Assembly: GCA_038380795.1 (NCBI GenBank)
Contig: CM076269.1
Location: 4,836,001 to 4,900,000, forward strand
Origin: Pyrocephalus nanus
Lineage: Eukaryota; Chordata; Aves; Passeriformes; Tyrannidae
Reading direction: 5' to 3'
Length of the DNA: 64,000 nt
The notes below the pieces were generated by a model. It was not told where the DNA came from. It ran no database searches and saw nothing but the letters and a program-made list of their open reading frames with translations. How positions within the stretch are numbered: position 1 is the first letter of the stretch; every line of letters begins with the position of its first letter. The position numbers and the translations under genes were made by a program. Positions 25,676-37,700 of this stretch are shown piece by piece.

Positions 25676-28227
25676 TTTGGGTTGTTTTAGTGACTACCAG
25701 AACTCCATCTCTCTTGTTCTGTATTTCCTCAAGGATTCCTAGATCTGTTAAAGTTTTGTGTTTGTATCCAGAGAGCTCTCTTCAATAGAGTGTATGACTG
25801 TATTTGTATATTTTTCTCAACATATAACATGAATTTGAGAAGTTAGGCGTTCTGTTTTGGTTTTAGTCTCTGTGTTTAAGTTTTGCCTTATTGCCAACAC
25901 ACAGGTCATAGAAATGGCTAAACAGGCCCAAGTGGTGTTTCCCCTTTGCAGATGAGAGATCCAGGAAAATTGAAAGTTATCCAGTTTTGAGGGTGTAAAG
26001 AGAATAATGTTTTATTCCCAGCTTGGGGCTAGGCTTTCGCTCCAAGCCATTCTCTCCTCTGGGTACATTTGTGTAAACCTGACCTATTTTAAGGGGTCTC
26101 AGCTGTGCTTGTTCTCCAGCCACTTAACCCTTTCTCTTTTGGTTCCTTATCTTTACAAGGACAGCAGAGAAAATGCGTTTGTAAAACTCTGTTCAATTTG
26201 GCAAACACAGGCAAGCAGTTAAAAAGCTCTGAGTTTGGGATAGTTCACTTTCCCTGTTATGCTTTAGTTTAAAATATACCAAGTTTCCATAGCCAGCTCC
26301 AGACATGGCTGTGGTAAAGTGTATTATAAGATTTCTCTTTAGCAAAGAGAATATGACCACAGAGAATGGAGCTCTATTTTCTCATTGTAGTGGTGTTTTA
26401 TATTGAGCAAGATCTTAAACTCTCATGTTACATTTTATAGTAAAATATCCAGGATTTTTTTTTTTTTAATGTCTTAAATAGTAATATATATTATACTAGA
26501 ACACTCAGGAATTTCATGTTGTGAGAAAGATTTTCTGGTAATATAAACAATGATTATCTGGTATTAATGTTGGAATTGAGTATTCAATCTTTTTTCAGCA
26601 GTTACTGGAATAGTGTAACTGAAAACATGTTAATAATATCCATGAACTGAGATTTTAAGCTTCTTAAAATCAGACTGTTAGTTTTTCCATATGATGTGCA
26701 CAATGGCAATCAGGTTTTGGATGGACTGTTGTTGAATAATACATGAATGTAAATGGAGATTGTATGGAATCAGTTGGATAATTCTGAGGAATGCTTTAAG
26801 TACACTAAAGAGCCTGAATAGCAGTTAATGGTGCTTCAACTTTATTACTGTTTATTATAGTTGGCAGTTCAGTTGTATTTTTTTTCTGCATCAAGTTCTC
26901 TAGTTTCCTGTAGAACAGCAATAAAAAAAAGCTTACAAATAATAATACTCAGATGCACTGTATCCTGTGGCAGCAAAATAGTTTTGCTTTAAATTGTAGT
27001 TCTTGGCAGTCTGAGTGTTTATTGTTGGGCAGCTCCAGCAGATCAGCCGGTGCAGGAAGGACCTGGCAGACATCAGCACTGGGGGCTCTGCAGGCAAAGA
27101 GGCTTTGCCTGTGCCTGGGGAACCCAGTGTGGAGCTTCACAGGGCACCCCCAGAGTGGGGCCAACGAGATCCTTGTTCAGACTCTGCTCAGCCCTCCCCG
27201 CTCCTGGCAATTCTCCCATCCCTGTCAACACCAATGTGATTTTAGTTACCTGTTTTGAGAACTGCTGAAGGAAGCAGAAGTGTTTCTACCATCTAGAAAG
27301 CAAGCTGGAGCTACCATGAGCAAATGTATGTAGCAGTAATTAATACATGGTCAGTTGTGAGATTTTGCTGTTTAAACAACAGGAAAAGTGGCAATCACAA
27401 AGTGATTTAAATACCTGGTTGCTCTTGTTCACAGTTCCCATGGTTTATAAATGTTTCTCTGGTCCGTTGCAATTCCTTCTATTATCTTTAAAGCTAAATG
27501 TTTGCTACTAGCAATCACAAGCTGGGAAGCAATGGATGAACTCATCCTTCTCTTCATCTGGCTCAGTTCTGAAACTCCACTGGGAAAAAAGTTAATCTGA
27601 AGTGCCCCATAAGAAGTGTCACTTTCCTTGCTGGAGCTTTCCTTGTTGATGTGGCAGAGGTGTGTCTGAAACTCGCTTTGCAGAGTTTTCCATCAGGACT
27701 GCCACGTGCCCTCACAGAGATTTTTGAATCCTAGGTTTTAAGCTTAGTTAGTAATCCTGCTCATCTGCTGAACTGTGCTAACACTTTGCTTTGTAATTTT
27801 GACTCTGCCCTAAGGAATGTGCTCTGGTTTCTTACAGCAACAGCCAACAATTGTGATGGATTTATTTGCTAGGTTGGATATTGGTAAGAATATCCGAAGC
27901 ACTCTGGGGTATTGAACGGGTTTTTTTGCTTTTTGCGAGATTTGTAAAGCTTGAGTTGCACACATTCTGTGAATCAGGAATGAATTATCAGCTGTCTCCA
28001 GTGGCCTTTGCAGCATATTCTTCCAGAGCATTAAAACACCTTGTTGCTGCTTTTGGCCTGGTACATTTACTTCTTTGCAGGGTCACTACCGAGGTCGAGA
28101 GCGTGAGGAAACACAGACCTAAACACTTTAAAGATTCCTCCTTAGCTGAAAGACGTTCTGCAGGACCTGCCTCCAGGTGCTGTTGTACATCTGACCGTCC
28201 CTTAGAGTTTATCTTTCTTTCTTTCAG

Positions 28228-28319
28228 CTGTCGGACAAGCAACAGGAAGAGTTTGATTGTAACATCCAGCACGTCTCCAACTCTCCCACGACCACATTCC
28301 CCTCTTCATGGACACGCAG
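28228..28319 (+). CDS. MAST2: MAST2 exon: CRTSNRKSL segment
   Basis: MAST2 is a microtubule-associated Ser/Thr kinase with a pre-kinase domain, an AGC-type kinase domain and a PDZ domain. This 92-nt exon encodes [20 protein letters not shown], then [10 protein letters not shown] and the first base of a Gly codon. It enters in phase 2 (C completes the previous codon) and leaves in phase 1. The acceptor is ctttctttcag and the donor gtaaga. The [11 protein letters not shown] and HSPLHGH wording matches MAST2 as I recall it, while MAST4 has a GNGQSPALP-type sequence. The segment is Ser/Pro-rich and probably disordered; NRKSL is a basophilic-type phosphorylation site and HSP a proline-directed one. 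The frame stays open for about 120 codons upstream of the acceptor, which leaves room for an alternative start. Confidence 0.95.
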
Positions 28320-28811
28320 GTAAGACCCTTGGGCTGCTCTACCTGGGAATTAGCAAAAATGTCAGTAGTCATTGGGGTGAGTTTGAACATATTGATACTC
28401 AACATCAAAATATGCTCTTTGGAGATATATTCTGACAAGAGTTTTCCACCTTCTCTAACTCGTAAGAGGGTCCTTGTAGTTTCAAGACAAATGTTTTATG
28501 TGCCACGCTTCCTAGTTTGCTTCCGAATCCATCCTCCACTCTTCCCGGGGGAGTCAATCCTCTTGCATCCTGCAAAAGAGCCTGAGATGGACAACAAAGT
28601 AAAATAAATACATAGATATTTAGATAAATACATTTAAAGAAATACCTTGTATAGAGTCTCCCAGCGTGGTTAATTTGTGCCAGAGATTTAACTGCATTTC
28701 TCGGAAGAAGGAACATCCTGCTTGTTTCCATATGCCTCTGGCAGCTGTGCACTGTGTGCCATTTTATGGTCTCTGTCTGCTCCTTAGAGCAACATGAGGT
28801 GTTTGGGATTA

Positions 28812-28884
28812 CTTTCTCTTTCTTTTTTTTTTTTTTTTCTTTCTTTCTTTTTTTTTTTTTTCTTTCTTTCTTTTTTTTTTTTTT
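28812..28884. repeat. 73-nt polypyrimidine tract, (TTTC)n / T-rich
   Basis: Every base on the + strand is C or T: T runs separated by ctttctttc blocks. Long homopurine-homopyrimidine mirror-like tracts can adopt triplex structures and are length-polymorphic. It lies about 490 bases after an exon, too far to act as that exon's acceptor tract. Confidence 0.9.
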
Positions 28885-31800
28885 AAATTGCTGCCAATGT
28901 TATGATTGCAGCAACTGTGAAATGCTCATTTCAGAGCACGTGGGCAGGTGCTCGTTATTCACTGAGGTGAAGCGTGTGGAGATGTTCTTTCTATAATAAA
29001 AGAGGGAATGGTTCTTTCAGAAGGGGTCACACGTGCAGATACAACAGCTTGCCTGAACAGCGTGTTCTCTTGATGTTTTTGTTGCTGAGGGGGGGGGTAG
29101 GTGATGTGTGACTGCGATGTTTTTGCTGTTTCAAAATGCCAGAGAAGATGGTTTTGGGCTCCAGGTATGGCCCTTATGGACACCAGTCGGTAGCAGGAAA
29201 CAGCTTGAACATTTGTGGCACATCCCCAGTGGAGCCCGTCTGGAGTCACTGCTGCCTGCAAGACACGGAACTGTTGTTTCCATGATGATCAGACTTCCTT
29301 CCTCCTACGTGGCAGCGTGTTCTGTAAATGCTTTCTGGAGGCTGAAACTAAGGAAATGCTGAGAAAGAACAGCACGCTGGTGTAGTAGCTCAGCTAGAAG
29401 GAGCCATCTGCTTCTGCTTGCAGATCTTTGCATCTCGAGAGGTGACATCCAGCCTGTGGAAAAAGAAGGAGAAGGCCAAAGTAATTGTTCAGGGATGCCC
29501 ATGAAAGCCTCATATCATAAAAACCTGTCATGTTTGCTTGGGATGCTACAAAAAGCCCAGTCCTGGAAGGCTAGGAATGTGCTTTAATTATATTGATTTT
29601 TTTTTTTTTTTAAATAACCCATTATTTTCAAATTAAAATGTTAACAAAATCTTGTAGGTGATAGATTAAAATAATTTTCTTTTTGCTTCAGAATCTGAAA
29701 TAGGATGCAGGGCCAGAAGTTTGTGTAGGGCCATCCCCTTTCACCTCAAACTCCCTTGCTTCTGTTGTGTGTAATTATAGTAGTCATAGCTTTGTAAAAT
29801 TTGGTTTCAACAAGGCATTTTTCGTGGAAGAGGCTCTCCACATAGTTACATTGTACTTTTTACTTTGAGTTAATATATATGTTGGTTTTACAAACTCCAA
29901 ATTAGCTGTACAAGCCTTTAAATGAGCAAAAGAAGTGTCCTTGCTTGGCTGATTGCAATAAGATGTTGATGTGATCATTGCTCAGAAAACAAGTCCAAAA
30001 TTGTTCATAATAGAAACATTTACATTTTCTTTTCTATTTAAAAAATGAAAAGTTTCTCCAGGTGGTTTTGTTGCTGTTTCAGGCTTTACAAGCTTATCAT
30101 TTATTAGATAAATTAAACTTATTAGATAAAATATGTGAATGTCTTCTAAAAAGAAGAGTAACAACTCAGTGGTGTGCCACCTCACTTTGGCAGTAATTGT
30201 CAAATGTTTCCATTTTTTTTGTTTTGATGTTGCATGTGGGATTTTAAATTATTAATTAAAAGGATATCCTTTGTGACCTCCAGGAGTAGCCAGTAGAGCA
30301 TAGGAAATTAATTGTAATTTGAGTTCTCTACCAGTACTATATTTAGGAGTCTTCCCTGGGAAAAAATAATTTATTCAAGAGACAAAAGTAGATGAAATTT
30401 AGAGTAGAGTCACAAATATTTTCTTAAGAAATATCATATATGAGATGTGAATCCGAGAACAGGCTGTGATATTTGTTTAGTATTTGAACAGAATCTTATC
30501 AATCTGTTTGTTCAGGCACGAGCAGTGATAAGTTACTAACAAATGCTGGCGTCTCTCCCTGGCCTTTTTTATCTTGAACTTTTTTGTTTTACTTCTTGAT
30601 GCCCATTCTGAACCTCTCCTACAAATCAAAGGAGCAGCAAGCATGCTTATTTAGTCTCCCAAACTTGTAGTGCCAAGCTTTAGGGATACAAGTTTGAAAA
30701 TTTTGCCTTTATTCTAAATACCTTTTCTTTCTAAACGAGAGTGGGGAGAAAGGTACACACATATATTCCCTACTTTTGTTTGTATTTCTTTGAATCCATT
30801 TTTTAAAATCTGAAAATTACAAAGTGGTTACACTGTAAGGTTGATAACTAAGTTACCATTGGATGATATTTTAAATTGGGAAGCTTAAAATCAAAGTAGT
30901 GACATTATCTTTATAATTAAGTAGTAAAGAGATAGGTTGTTACAGCTGGAAAATTGAAGTTCAGGCTATTTTAAAATTTACTCTCCACAGCTGTAAGGTA
31001 GCCAGGTTGCTTGCTGGCTTCCAGTGGAGACACTTGTCACTGCTGGGACCTTTGCCATCTGTAAGGGCAGGCAGAGGGAGCTGCCTGCAGGCAGCACTGT
31101 GCTGCTGAATTGAATGATTCTGCTCTTACACTGCAAGTTCAGTCCCACCTTCTGGCAGAAAAATGGCTATTGCTGAGGTCTCTATTTATTTATTATTTCT
31201 AGAGCGGGCAGAGTATGTAACAAACCACTCTAGATCCTGCCCTGGTTATCAAAGCTTCTTGTCATCAGCATGTCGTGTGTGTGATCCTCGGATGGTGTGA
31301 GAGCCCCGTGGCATTCATTGTTTATCAGACAGGTGGTACACAGGGTGCTTGGAATTTTGTGGTCATTTAGAGATTTGTGTGTGCTGCAAGGCAGCTAATT
31401 CTGCAGCATGCAATATGACCTTTAGCTGCCTGCATTAATATTCAACAAGTAATATTTGTATATACTATGTAGAAGACCAGGAGAACTTTTTTTTTTGTAT
31501 TTATTTATTTGGATGATTCTCAGGAGCAGGTTTTACAACATGGCTCTGTTGGGAGTTTTTGGACTCATAACCTATCTGGTGAATGTCATGTTTGTAGGTG
31601 ATAGCTGAGACTTTCACGGATCTATTGCCCACAAGGTCTGGTTGTGTATTTTGAGGGTAGTGGATACAGAAATGTTTTGGCTGCATCCTTCTTCCTGTGT
31701 CCGGAAGATGTAAAGGTTCCTGCCTGAATTATTGGCATTTGTGTGACTGTGTTGATTTACCTAATGGGCAATGATTCTGTGTAACAGCCTCCCCTGAGAC

Positions 31801-33167
31801 AGAGTCAGTTCAGGTTCAGTAGTAGCCAACTATAACCCTTGAGCAACAAGGGAATCTACCTTTGCTAGAGAATAAATAGGGTTTCGATCAGCCTTGGTGA
31901 ACGAGGCCGTTGCACTAAAGCTTCTCTTATTAAAATGCCCTCATCCAGAGCAGATGCAGCAGTACTGGGAAATTTTAGGGAAAGTAGTAATTCCCCATCT
32001 CCCTGTTGTTGTTTTAAAAGCTTCACCCAGACTTGAATTGAGGAGAAAAACTAATTGCTTTTCATTTTAACACTAGAAGCAAATCACAGGGGATCTAATT
32101 AAAATTCCAGTGTCTGGGAGGAAATATTCCATATACATCTGAAAAAGTAGTTGCCTAAAAATTAGTGGTATCTCCGTACCACATCGTGCAGGCTCAGAAG
32201 AGTTTGAACACCCACATACTTAATTCTGATATTTAAAAACTGTCATTACCCAATTTGCTTAGTTATTCTGAAATTTTATTTTGATTATAATCCAGTAAGT
32301 TCACAAAAGATTGATGAAGATATAAAAAAAGACAATGACAGTTCATTGCTTGTTTGTAACAGTGTTGGGCAATGAGCTTTTTGTTCAAAAGGATTGTTTT
32401 GACACAGTAGGGTTCATTGTTAGCAAAGGTTGAAAAATGGGAAGTCAAAGATCAGGGTTCCCACCAAAAGCTGGCAGATCACCTGCATAACCATGGAAAG
32501 GCCTCATTCCTGCTGCATTTCCCCAGGATCTAAAATGCTCCTTCAGCTTTCTGCTGGCAAGTAAGTGGTGACCCTGACCCTGTAGCCATGTGCTGCCACC
32601 AGGACTTGTGTGTTCATGCACAGCTCAGTTGTTCACTTGGTGGCTCTTGTGGCCTCTCCTTAAATCCTTCCTGTAAGCTTGCAGTGCCACCTAGACTGTG
32701 ACTGTCAGACCTCTCTGTCATCTCCTGGTTCAAAAGCAGCATGATGCTTCTGGTTTTTTTTTTCTTTTTCCAGTGTGATGGTAAGAATTAAAAAGAGTAC
32801 AAGCTTAATAAATGAAGCACCGAAAATTATTTAATCGTTGACTTCTGATTACTGTCTCTCCTGTTCCCTTGTGATACACTGGGAATGGGTTAAACGGTAT
32901 CCAGTTTTGGATGAAGACTTGCATTGTGTTATATTACACTGTGAACTCAGTGTTAATCTCAACCAACAATACAGAAGAAAACCAAGCCAAAAGAGAACAA
33001 ACCTGTTGCTCAAACCCTTTGTTTTTAATTTAGTTTGCTCTTGATGAAGGAGACTGTAGAGTGGTCTGGCATTCACTTACCTCTCCAGTTCTCTCATCAC
33101 CCCATGACACGTTAGATCAACCTGAGACTGCTCTAATCTCAGCCAGCTGCTGCTTTTCTCCTCGTAG

Positions 33168-33285
33168 GCTTGTAGCCCAGATGGAGTTTGGTGGCCTGTG
33201 CTGCACTGTGGCCATCCTCACACCCCAGGAGGTGTCAGCCTGTTCCCCCTCTCCTCACCCCTCCCTGCCCAGCCGTGGGGGCCAG
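33168..33285 (+). other. Candidate frame-breaking (poison) exon in MAST2
   Basis: The acceptor tgcttttctcctcgtag has a good pyrimidine tract and a plausible branch point (ctctaat) about 30 bases upstream. The donor is ccag|gtgagc, close to consensus. The 118-nt segment is GC-richer than the intron. If included after the 28228-28319 exon, the split Gly codon is completed as GGC, followed by TTG and then TAG, so the frame stops at once. The length is also not a multiple of three. This would be expected to trigger nonsense-mediated decay. There is no evidence of expression in the sequence, and good-looking pseudo-exons are common in introns. Confidence 0.2.
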
Positions 33286-34652
33286 GTGAGCCCACCTTGC
33301 TCACAGGAGGTTGGGCAGAGATGCCGCTGCAGATTTTGGGGAACCATTTCTGTTGCTGGAGTGTGAGGGAATGTTGCCTTCAGCTGAGCACTGGGCTTGT
33401 GTTCTGCTTCTCTCAGTGTAGCAATTGTGTGGATAACTCAGACTGAAATTAGGATGATTTAATTAAAAGCTTCAGTATGTTGCTGGATGGGCCCCTAACC
33501 TCATGAACAGTGCTGGCCTGAGTGTCACTTAGTACTTCTCTTGAAGCAGAGACAAATCCTTTGCAGGTGACTTATGATTGGTTTGACTTTTCTACCTAAC
33601 TTTTATAAGAAAACTATTTTATATGGGATCTAAATTTAAAAATATTTATGAGTTATGTACCTTGCAGTGTGTTTTGTTGCCCAGAATCTATTCTGTTTTC
33701 CTGGACTTATTTTGATGTTATCTTGTTGTCTGTGCACAAAGAAATTGCTGTTGACATATGTTTACCATGCATAGTTTCTCTTTTGTGCTTGTATTAGTGA
33801 TCAGAAAGAGCAAATCACTGATAGAAAGCGCACTCATTGATAGGAAGCACCTAATTCATCCATAACTTTCAAAGGTTCATGCAGTTAGTTTGTAAATGAT
33901 CCTAGATTTCAGAAGGGCTTTCTGCAAAATGGTTGCTTTTTACTTTGAAATAAAATACATTACAATAATCCTCTTACCAACCATGTGCTTACACGTCATA
34001 TGGCAAAACCCAGAGAAAAAAATACTTGTTCCAAGAGAAAAATAAATGTTATTTTTTTTCCTTGCTGTATAATTTCACTGTTACTTTCTTTCCTGGTGGA
34101 AGTAACTATTTCAGAAAAGCAGTAGTTAGGGTGAATACTGGTAGATTTTAGCCCAATCATCTTACATGTGTATAGTCCTTTTATTTTCATGTGCTGTTCT
34201 TTTGGTGTGTCTTTTTTTTTTTCCCCTCAGTGAGTTTTACATTCAGCCTCGATGTACATTGTGAGGAAATGTTTTCTTAGTATTTATTGTTCCTGAATCT
34301 CTTGTCAGTGTTATTTCTAACTCAGATTTTTCCCTGACAAGTGTTAGGAAGAGCTTGTATATGGAAATTATTACAAGATATTAAAAGACTGTAATCTGTG
34401 GATGGTACATTACTTACCTGAAAGAAGAAATAAAGTGTACACTTTAAATTATTTTAAAAGGAGGGAAAATACCAAGACATCTGTATCAGAACATTTCTTT
34501 AGCAAACTAATGCTCAAATGCTCGAAGATTCAAAGCTCCTTATTTCCAATTCCTTGTGACTAGAAAGTCTTTCTACACAGTGAAAACTCCTTCTGCTGTT
34601 GCAAATGTGAATGGAATGGTTTTGGACTGTTTATTTTGTCTTTCTCAAACAG

Positions 34653-34728
34653 GTAGCAGCCCTTTGGACAGTCCCAGGAACTTCTCTCCAAATGCACCTG
34701 CTCATTTTTCCTTTGTTCCTGCCCGAAG
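34653..34728 (+). CDS. MAST2: MAST2 exon: [12 protein letters not shown] segment
   Basis: A 76-nt exon entering in phase 1 and leaving in phase 2. It encodes [20 protein letters not shown] followed by VPAR and the first two bases of an Arg codon. GT at its start completes the Gly of the previous exon, giving [12 protein letters not shown], against [12 protein letters not shown] in human MAST2 as I recall it. The VPAR ending is characteristic of MAST2. It is a proline-directed Ser-rich linker ([11 protein letters not shown]) with three SP sites, upstream of the pre-kinase domain. The acceptor is tttctcaaacag and the donor gtaagg. It may be joined either to the microexon at 37190 or directly to the exon at 39485, since both keep the frame. 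Confidence 0.95.
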
Positions 34729-37700
34729 GTAAGGCAGGATCTGTTCTCTTTGGACTGGCGAGCACATAGTTTATACACTTTTATTTAGAGATGGCCTATG
34801 GGTTAGAAGGTTTTTTTGATGGTGTTTTACTTTCTCTGATGTAAACATTTGTATTTTATTTTGTTTTATATTTTATTCTTTATGGACTGCATCTTGGCAG
34901 CACCCAGAATGTACTTTTCAGAGCTAGAAGAAGATAAAAGCAAATAAAGTAGCTAATGCTGCTTAGGGAGAAGGCAACATTCTCCCAGAAGGATGACGTG
35001 TAGGGCATGTGATATGACAAATAATTTAGTCACAGTGCCATTAAAGCCAGTCATGATTGGGATAACCATAACTTAGTTGCAGTCCTGGATGTTGTTCTCA
35101 CTGGGGTGTGTTCAGAGTGTGCTGATCTTTGCTATATCTGCACAAAGATGTAAAAAATACCTAAAACTAGGCATGCACCACTCTGTGTGCCTTCATTCCC
35201 TGCTTTCTGACTGGTGCTGACTCTTGAGCCTCCTCTGCTGTCTTGGGCATTGGTGTCAAGAGAACATTATCGCTCTAATGAGGAAAATAGCTGATAATTG
35301 AAATTGCAAGTCCACAAGAGCCTGTAGGGGAGCAGCACCGAAGACCTGGATGTGAAGCTGTCATCTGTCCTGCAGGGAATGCTGGGCAGGTGCTGGCCAT
35401 GCTGTGTATCAAACTGATGGGAAGAAATCTGATACTCTGGTGATGAATTTCGTGTAAGGAGTAGGACAGAAAGAATAGCGACATCTGGGGAGAGCAGATA
35501 AAGGGTGATTTGACTGTTGTGTCCCAGCAGGTAAGGCAGAAATGCATAAGGATGCAGAAAGTTAAATTTCGTGAGAAATAAAGATCTGGAAAAATAGAGA
35601 AAGCCCAAGAAAGGTTTGTGCATAGGAGGTGGGTGATTAGGCTCAAATGTGGAGGAGATGTTTTGGATTTAATATACTCTGCCTTGGCTGAAAAGAAAAA
35701 ATCCCTAGTCTGTGTTCAAATGATCTGAGGATGGGAAACTTGTGATCATCCTCAGAGGAAGTTTTCTGAGAATGACAGATTTAGCTTGAGGACTAGGTAG
35801 AAAAAAGGATAGGTCTCAAAACTTCAAAGGAGAATAAAGGGTTAGGATTTGATGGAATAAGGTTCACCCTTAATCTGAATGGCAGGAAAATCCTGGAGTG
35901 TTTCTCCAGTGAAGTGATTCACTAACAGACCTGGTGTTCTTGAGTGCTATTTGAAATAGACTTTGGTCTTCATGTCTTATGTAAGAAAAAGCTTTTTAAT
36001 AGCATATGAAATGTAAGAGACTTGATATGTATTTTCCTGTTGCCTCAGAGGGAAAAATCAGTGTTTTACCTGCCGGTAAAACAATTCAAATGGACTCACA
36101 GAATCCACCTTTGTTTTTAAAGAGGTATCTGAGCCTGATCTGGGAGTATTCAGCAAGCTCTCTTGAAGTCCACTGAATTTTTAGCAGTTTTCACAGTATC
36201 TGGACTTCTGGACCTGGTACACAGGAGAAAAGTTGCAGCAGAAACCACTGTCAAAACCTAACATAATTTTTCAACATTATCTTTCAACTTGACGCTTCAC
36301 TATTACAGTTTCTAAAAGTTCAGACAGCAAATAAATGTTTTAATAATAAAACTCCAAAGAGTTCCCTTTCATACTTACCCACTTTTTAAATCTAACTTTT
36401 AAAGAAATAAATGAATGAAGTTCGAGCCTGTCCTATTGAATACACTGGTTTATTTTACAGTATACGTTTCCCTCTCTGTTTTTTTTTCTGCCAGTGAAAA
36501 GAACACTTAAGCACAGCTTGTTTTAGCAACTTGTTTCTATTTTCTACTTGCATTACACCCTGAATAGCTATGCCAGCAGTAACAACAGATACAGATTAGA
36601 TTATCCCATAGTGGTATCAGAATAAGTTCTATATGATGATATTAAGTAATTGCCACTGTGCTGCCAGACAAATGGATATTTCACAGTACCCTTTTCACTG
36701 ATGTTCAGGGGGTCTTAAGAGATGGCCCTTACCTGATTTCCAGCCACTGCAATCACAGAAACTCTTTGTTGCTGATTTTCTGCCTGTTATTTGCATTGCA
36801 ATTTCTTCATTTATTATTTTGTGATTTCCATTCTTTCATTATAGCCCTGTGATGAGTTCTTTCTTGAGACAGAGTAGGAAACATGTTTGAAAAGCTTGTG
36901 TTATTGTAAAGCCACTATAATATATTACTAGATTGTCCTTGGTCTGACTTGTGCTTAATCATAAATCCCTTGTTAGACACTTTCAATGATTGTGTCACAG
37001 CCACAAATCTGGCACGTTCAGCAATCCTCCTGTTGGAATAAGTAAATGTACAATTAATTCTGCTCATGCTCACTAAAACTGATCTTGAAAGAGTACCTCT
37101 GACAGGAGATGGAGGTCTTTCTTTCAGAAATCGTGTGCATCTTTTACTTCTCCCTCTCTCATAACTATTGTACAATTTTTTCCATACAGCCACGGACACA
37201 GAGCAGACAGGTAATGTGTATCCTCTTGCTGCTGTTTGTGTGTGTGTATGAACTGTGCTTCTGTGCAGCTGAGCCCGTGTCCCTAACAAGTTCCTGCTGT
37301 AACAACCCCATTTAGGCATTTAGCTTCTGTTCTTTTTGGTCACTGAAACAGGAAATCTTTGCATTTTGTCTCCAAGTGATAAACAGGTAGTGAGTGCTCT
37401 GCAGAAGATGTGTTGTTTTTCTAACACTTTATTGTTTGAAATTGATCTGCTGTTCATTAAATAGCATTTAGCTGCCATAAAAATACTTCCTTAATTAACT
37501 AATTAAGATGTCATTTTAGAGGCAAAGTTTGTTGTTTGCATGTTTTTGTTGTGCTAGCAAAGAGTCTGCAATAAGCAAATATATAAAACCTAAAGATTTT
37601 TTTCCAATTGTCTTTTCCCGGAGCAATATTGCACGTTGTGTCTCTAAAATATGTTTATTAACAGAACACTGAAATAGCTTTGAAGTGTTTTGCATAAATT

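Larger units (their letters stand above)
1..28227 (+). other. MAST2: MAST2 upstream intron (3' part of a large intron)
   Basis: This stretch ends in the acceptor tttctttctttcag just before the first recognisable MAST2 exon. No conserved exon is visible in it. I looked specifically for the ELSLPRRGSF-type segment that precedes CRTSNRK in MAST2, MAST3 and MAST4 and did not find it, so the preceding constitutive exons should lie upstream of the window. The contents are AT-rich unique sequence, a CpG-dense islet near 3.0-3.4 kb, a 28-bp tandem duplication near 2.6 kb, a 23-nt T run near 6.93 kb and two CR1 fragments near 23.7 and 25.4 kb. The ORFs here are short, lack recognisable domains and look like chance. 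Large 5' introns are usual for MAST genes. Confidence 0.75.
28320..34652 (+). other. MAST2: MAST2 intron (6.3 kb, phase 1)
   Basis: GT-AG intron from gtaaga to tttctcaaacag. It holds a 73-nt pure pyrimidine tract at 28812-28884 and two exon-like segments with good splice signals that would break the MAST2 frame (32527-32560 and 33168-33285). A short GC-richer patch lies around 33.17-33.35 kb. The rest is AT-rich unique sequence with nothing recognised. Confidence 0.9.

Noticed and set aside
28320..28435. Readthrough of the MAST2 frame past the 28319 donor to a stop at 28435
   Set aside because: The donor gtaaga is strong and the next exon restores the MAST2 sequence. The extension shows no conservation-like features, so it is simply intron.
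35377..35530. Exon-like segment with acceptor ctgtcctgcag and donor gcag|gtaagg
   Set aside because: It contains an in-frame TAA in the MAST2 phase and is not a multiple of three. I judged it a pseudo-exon with nothing else to support it.
36915..37319. 134-codon minus-strand ORF overlapping the microexon candidate
   Set aside because: It has no domain and lies antisense to the candidate microexon; it looks like a chance frame.
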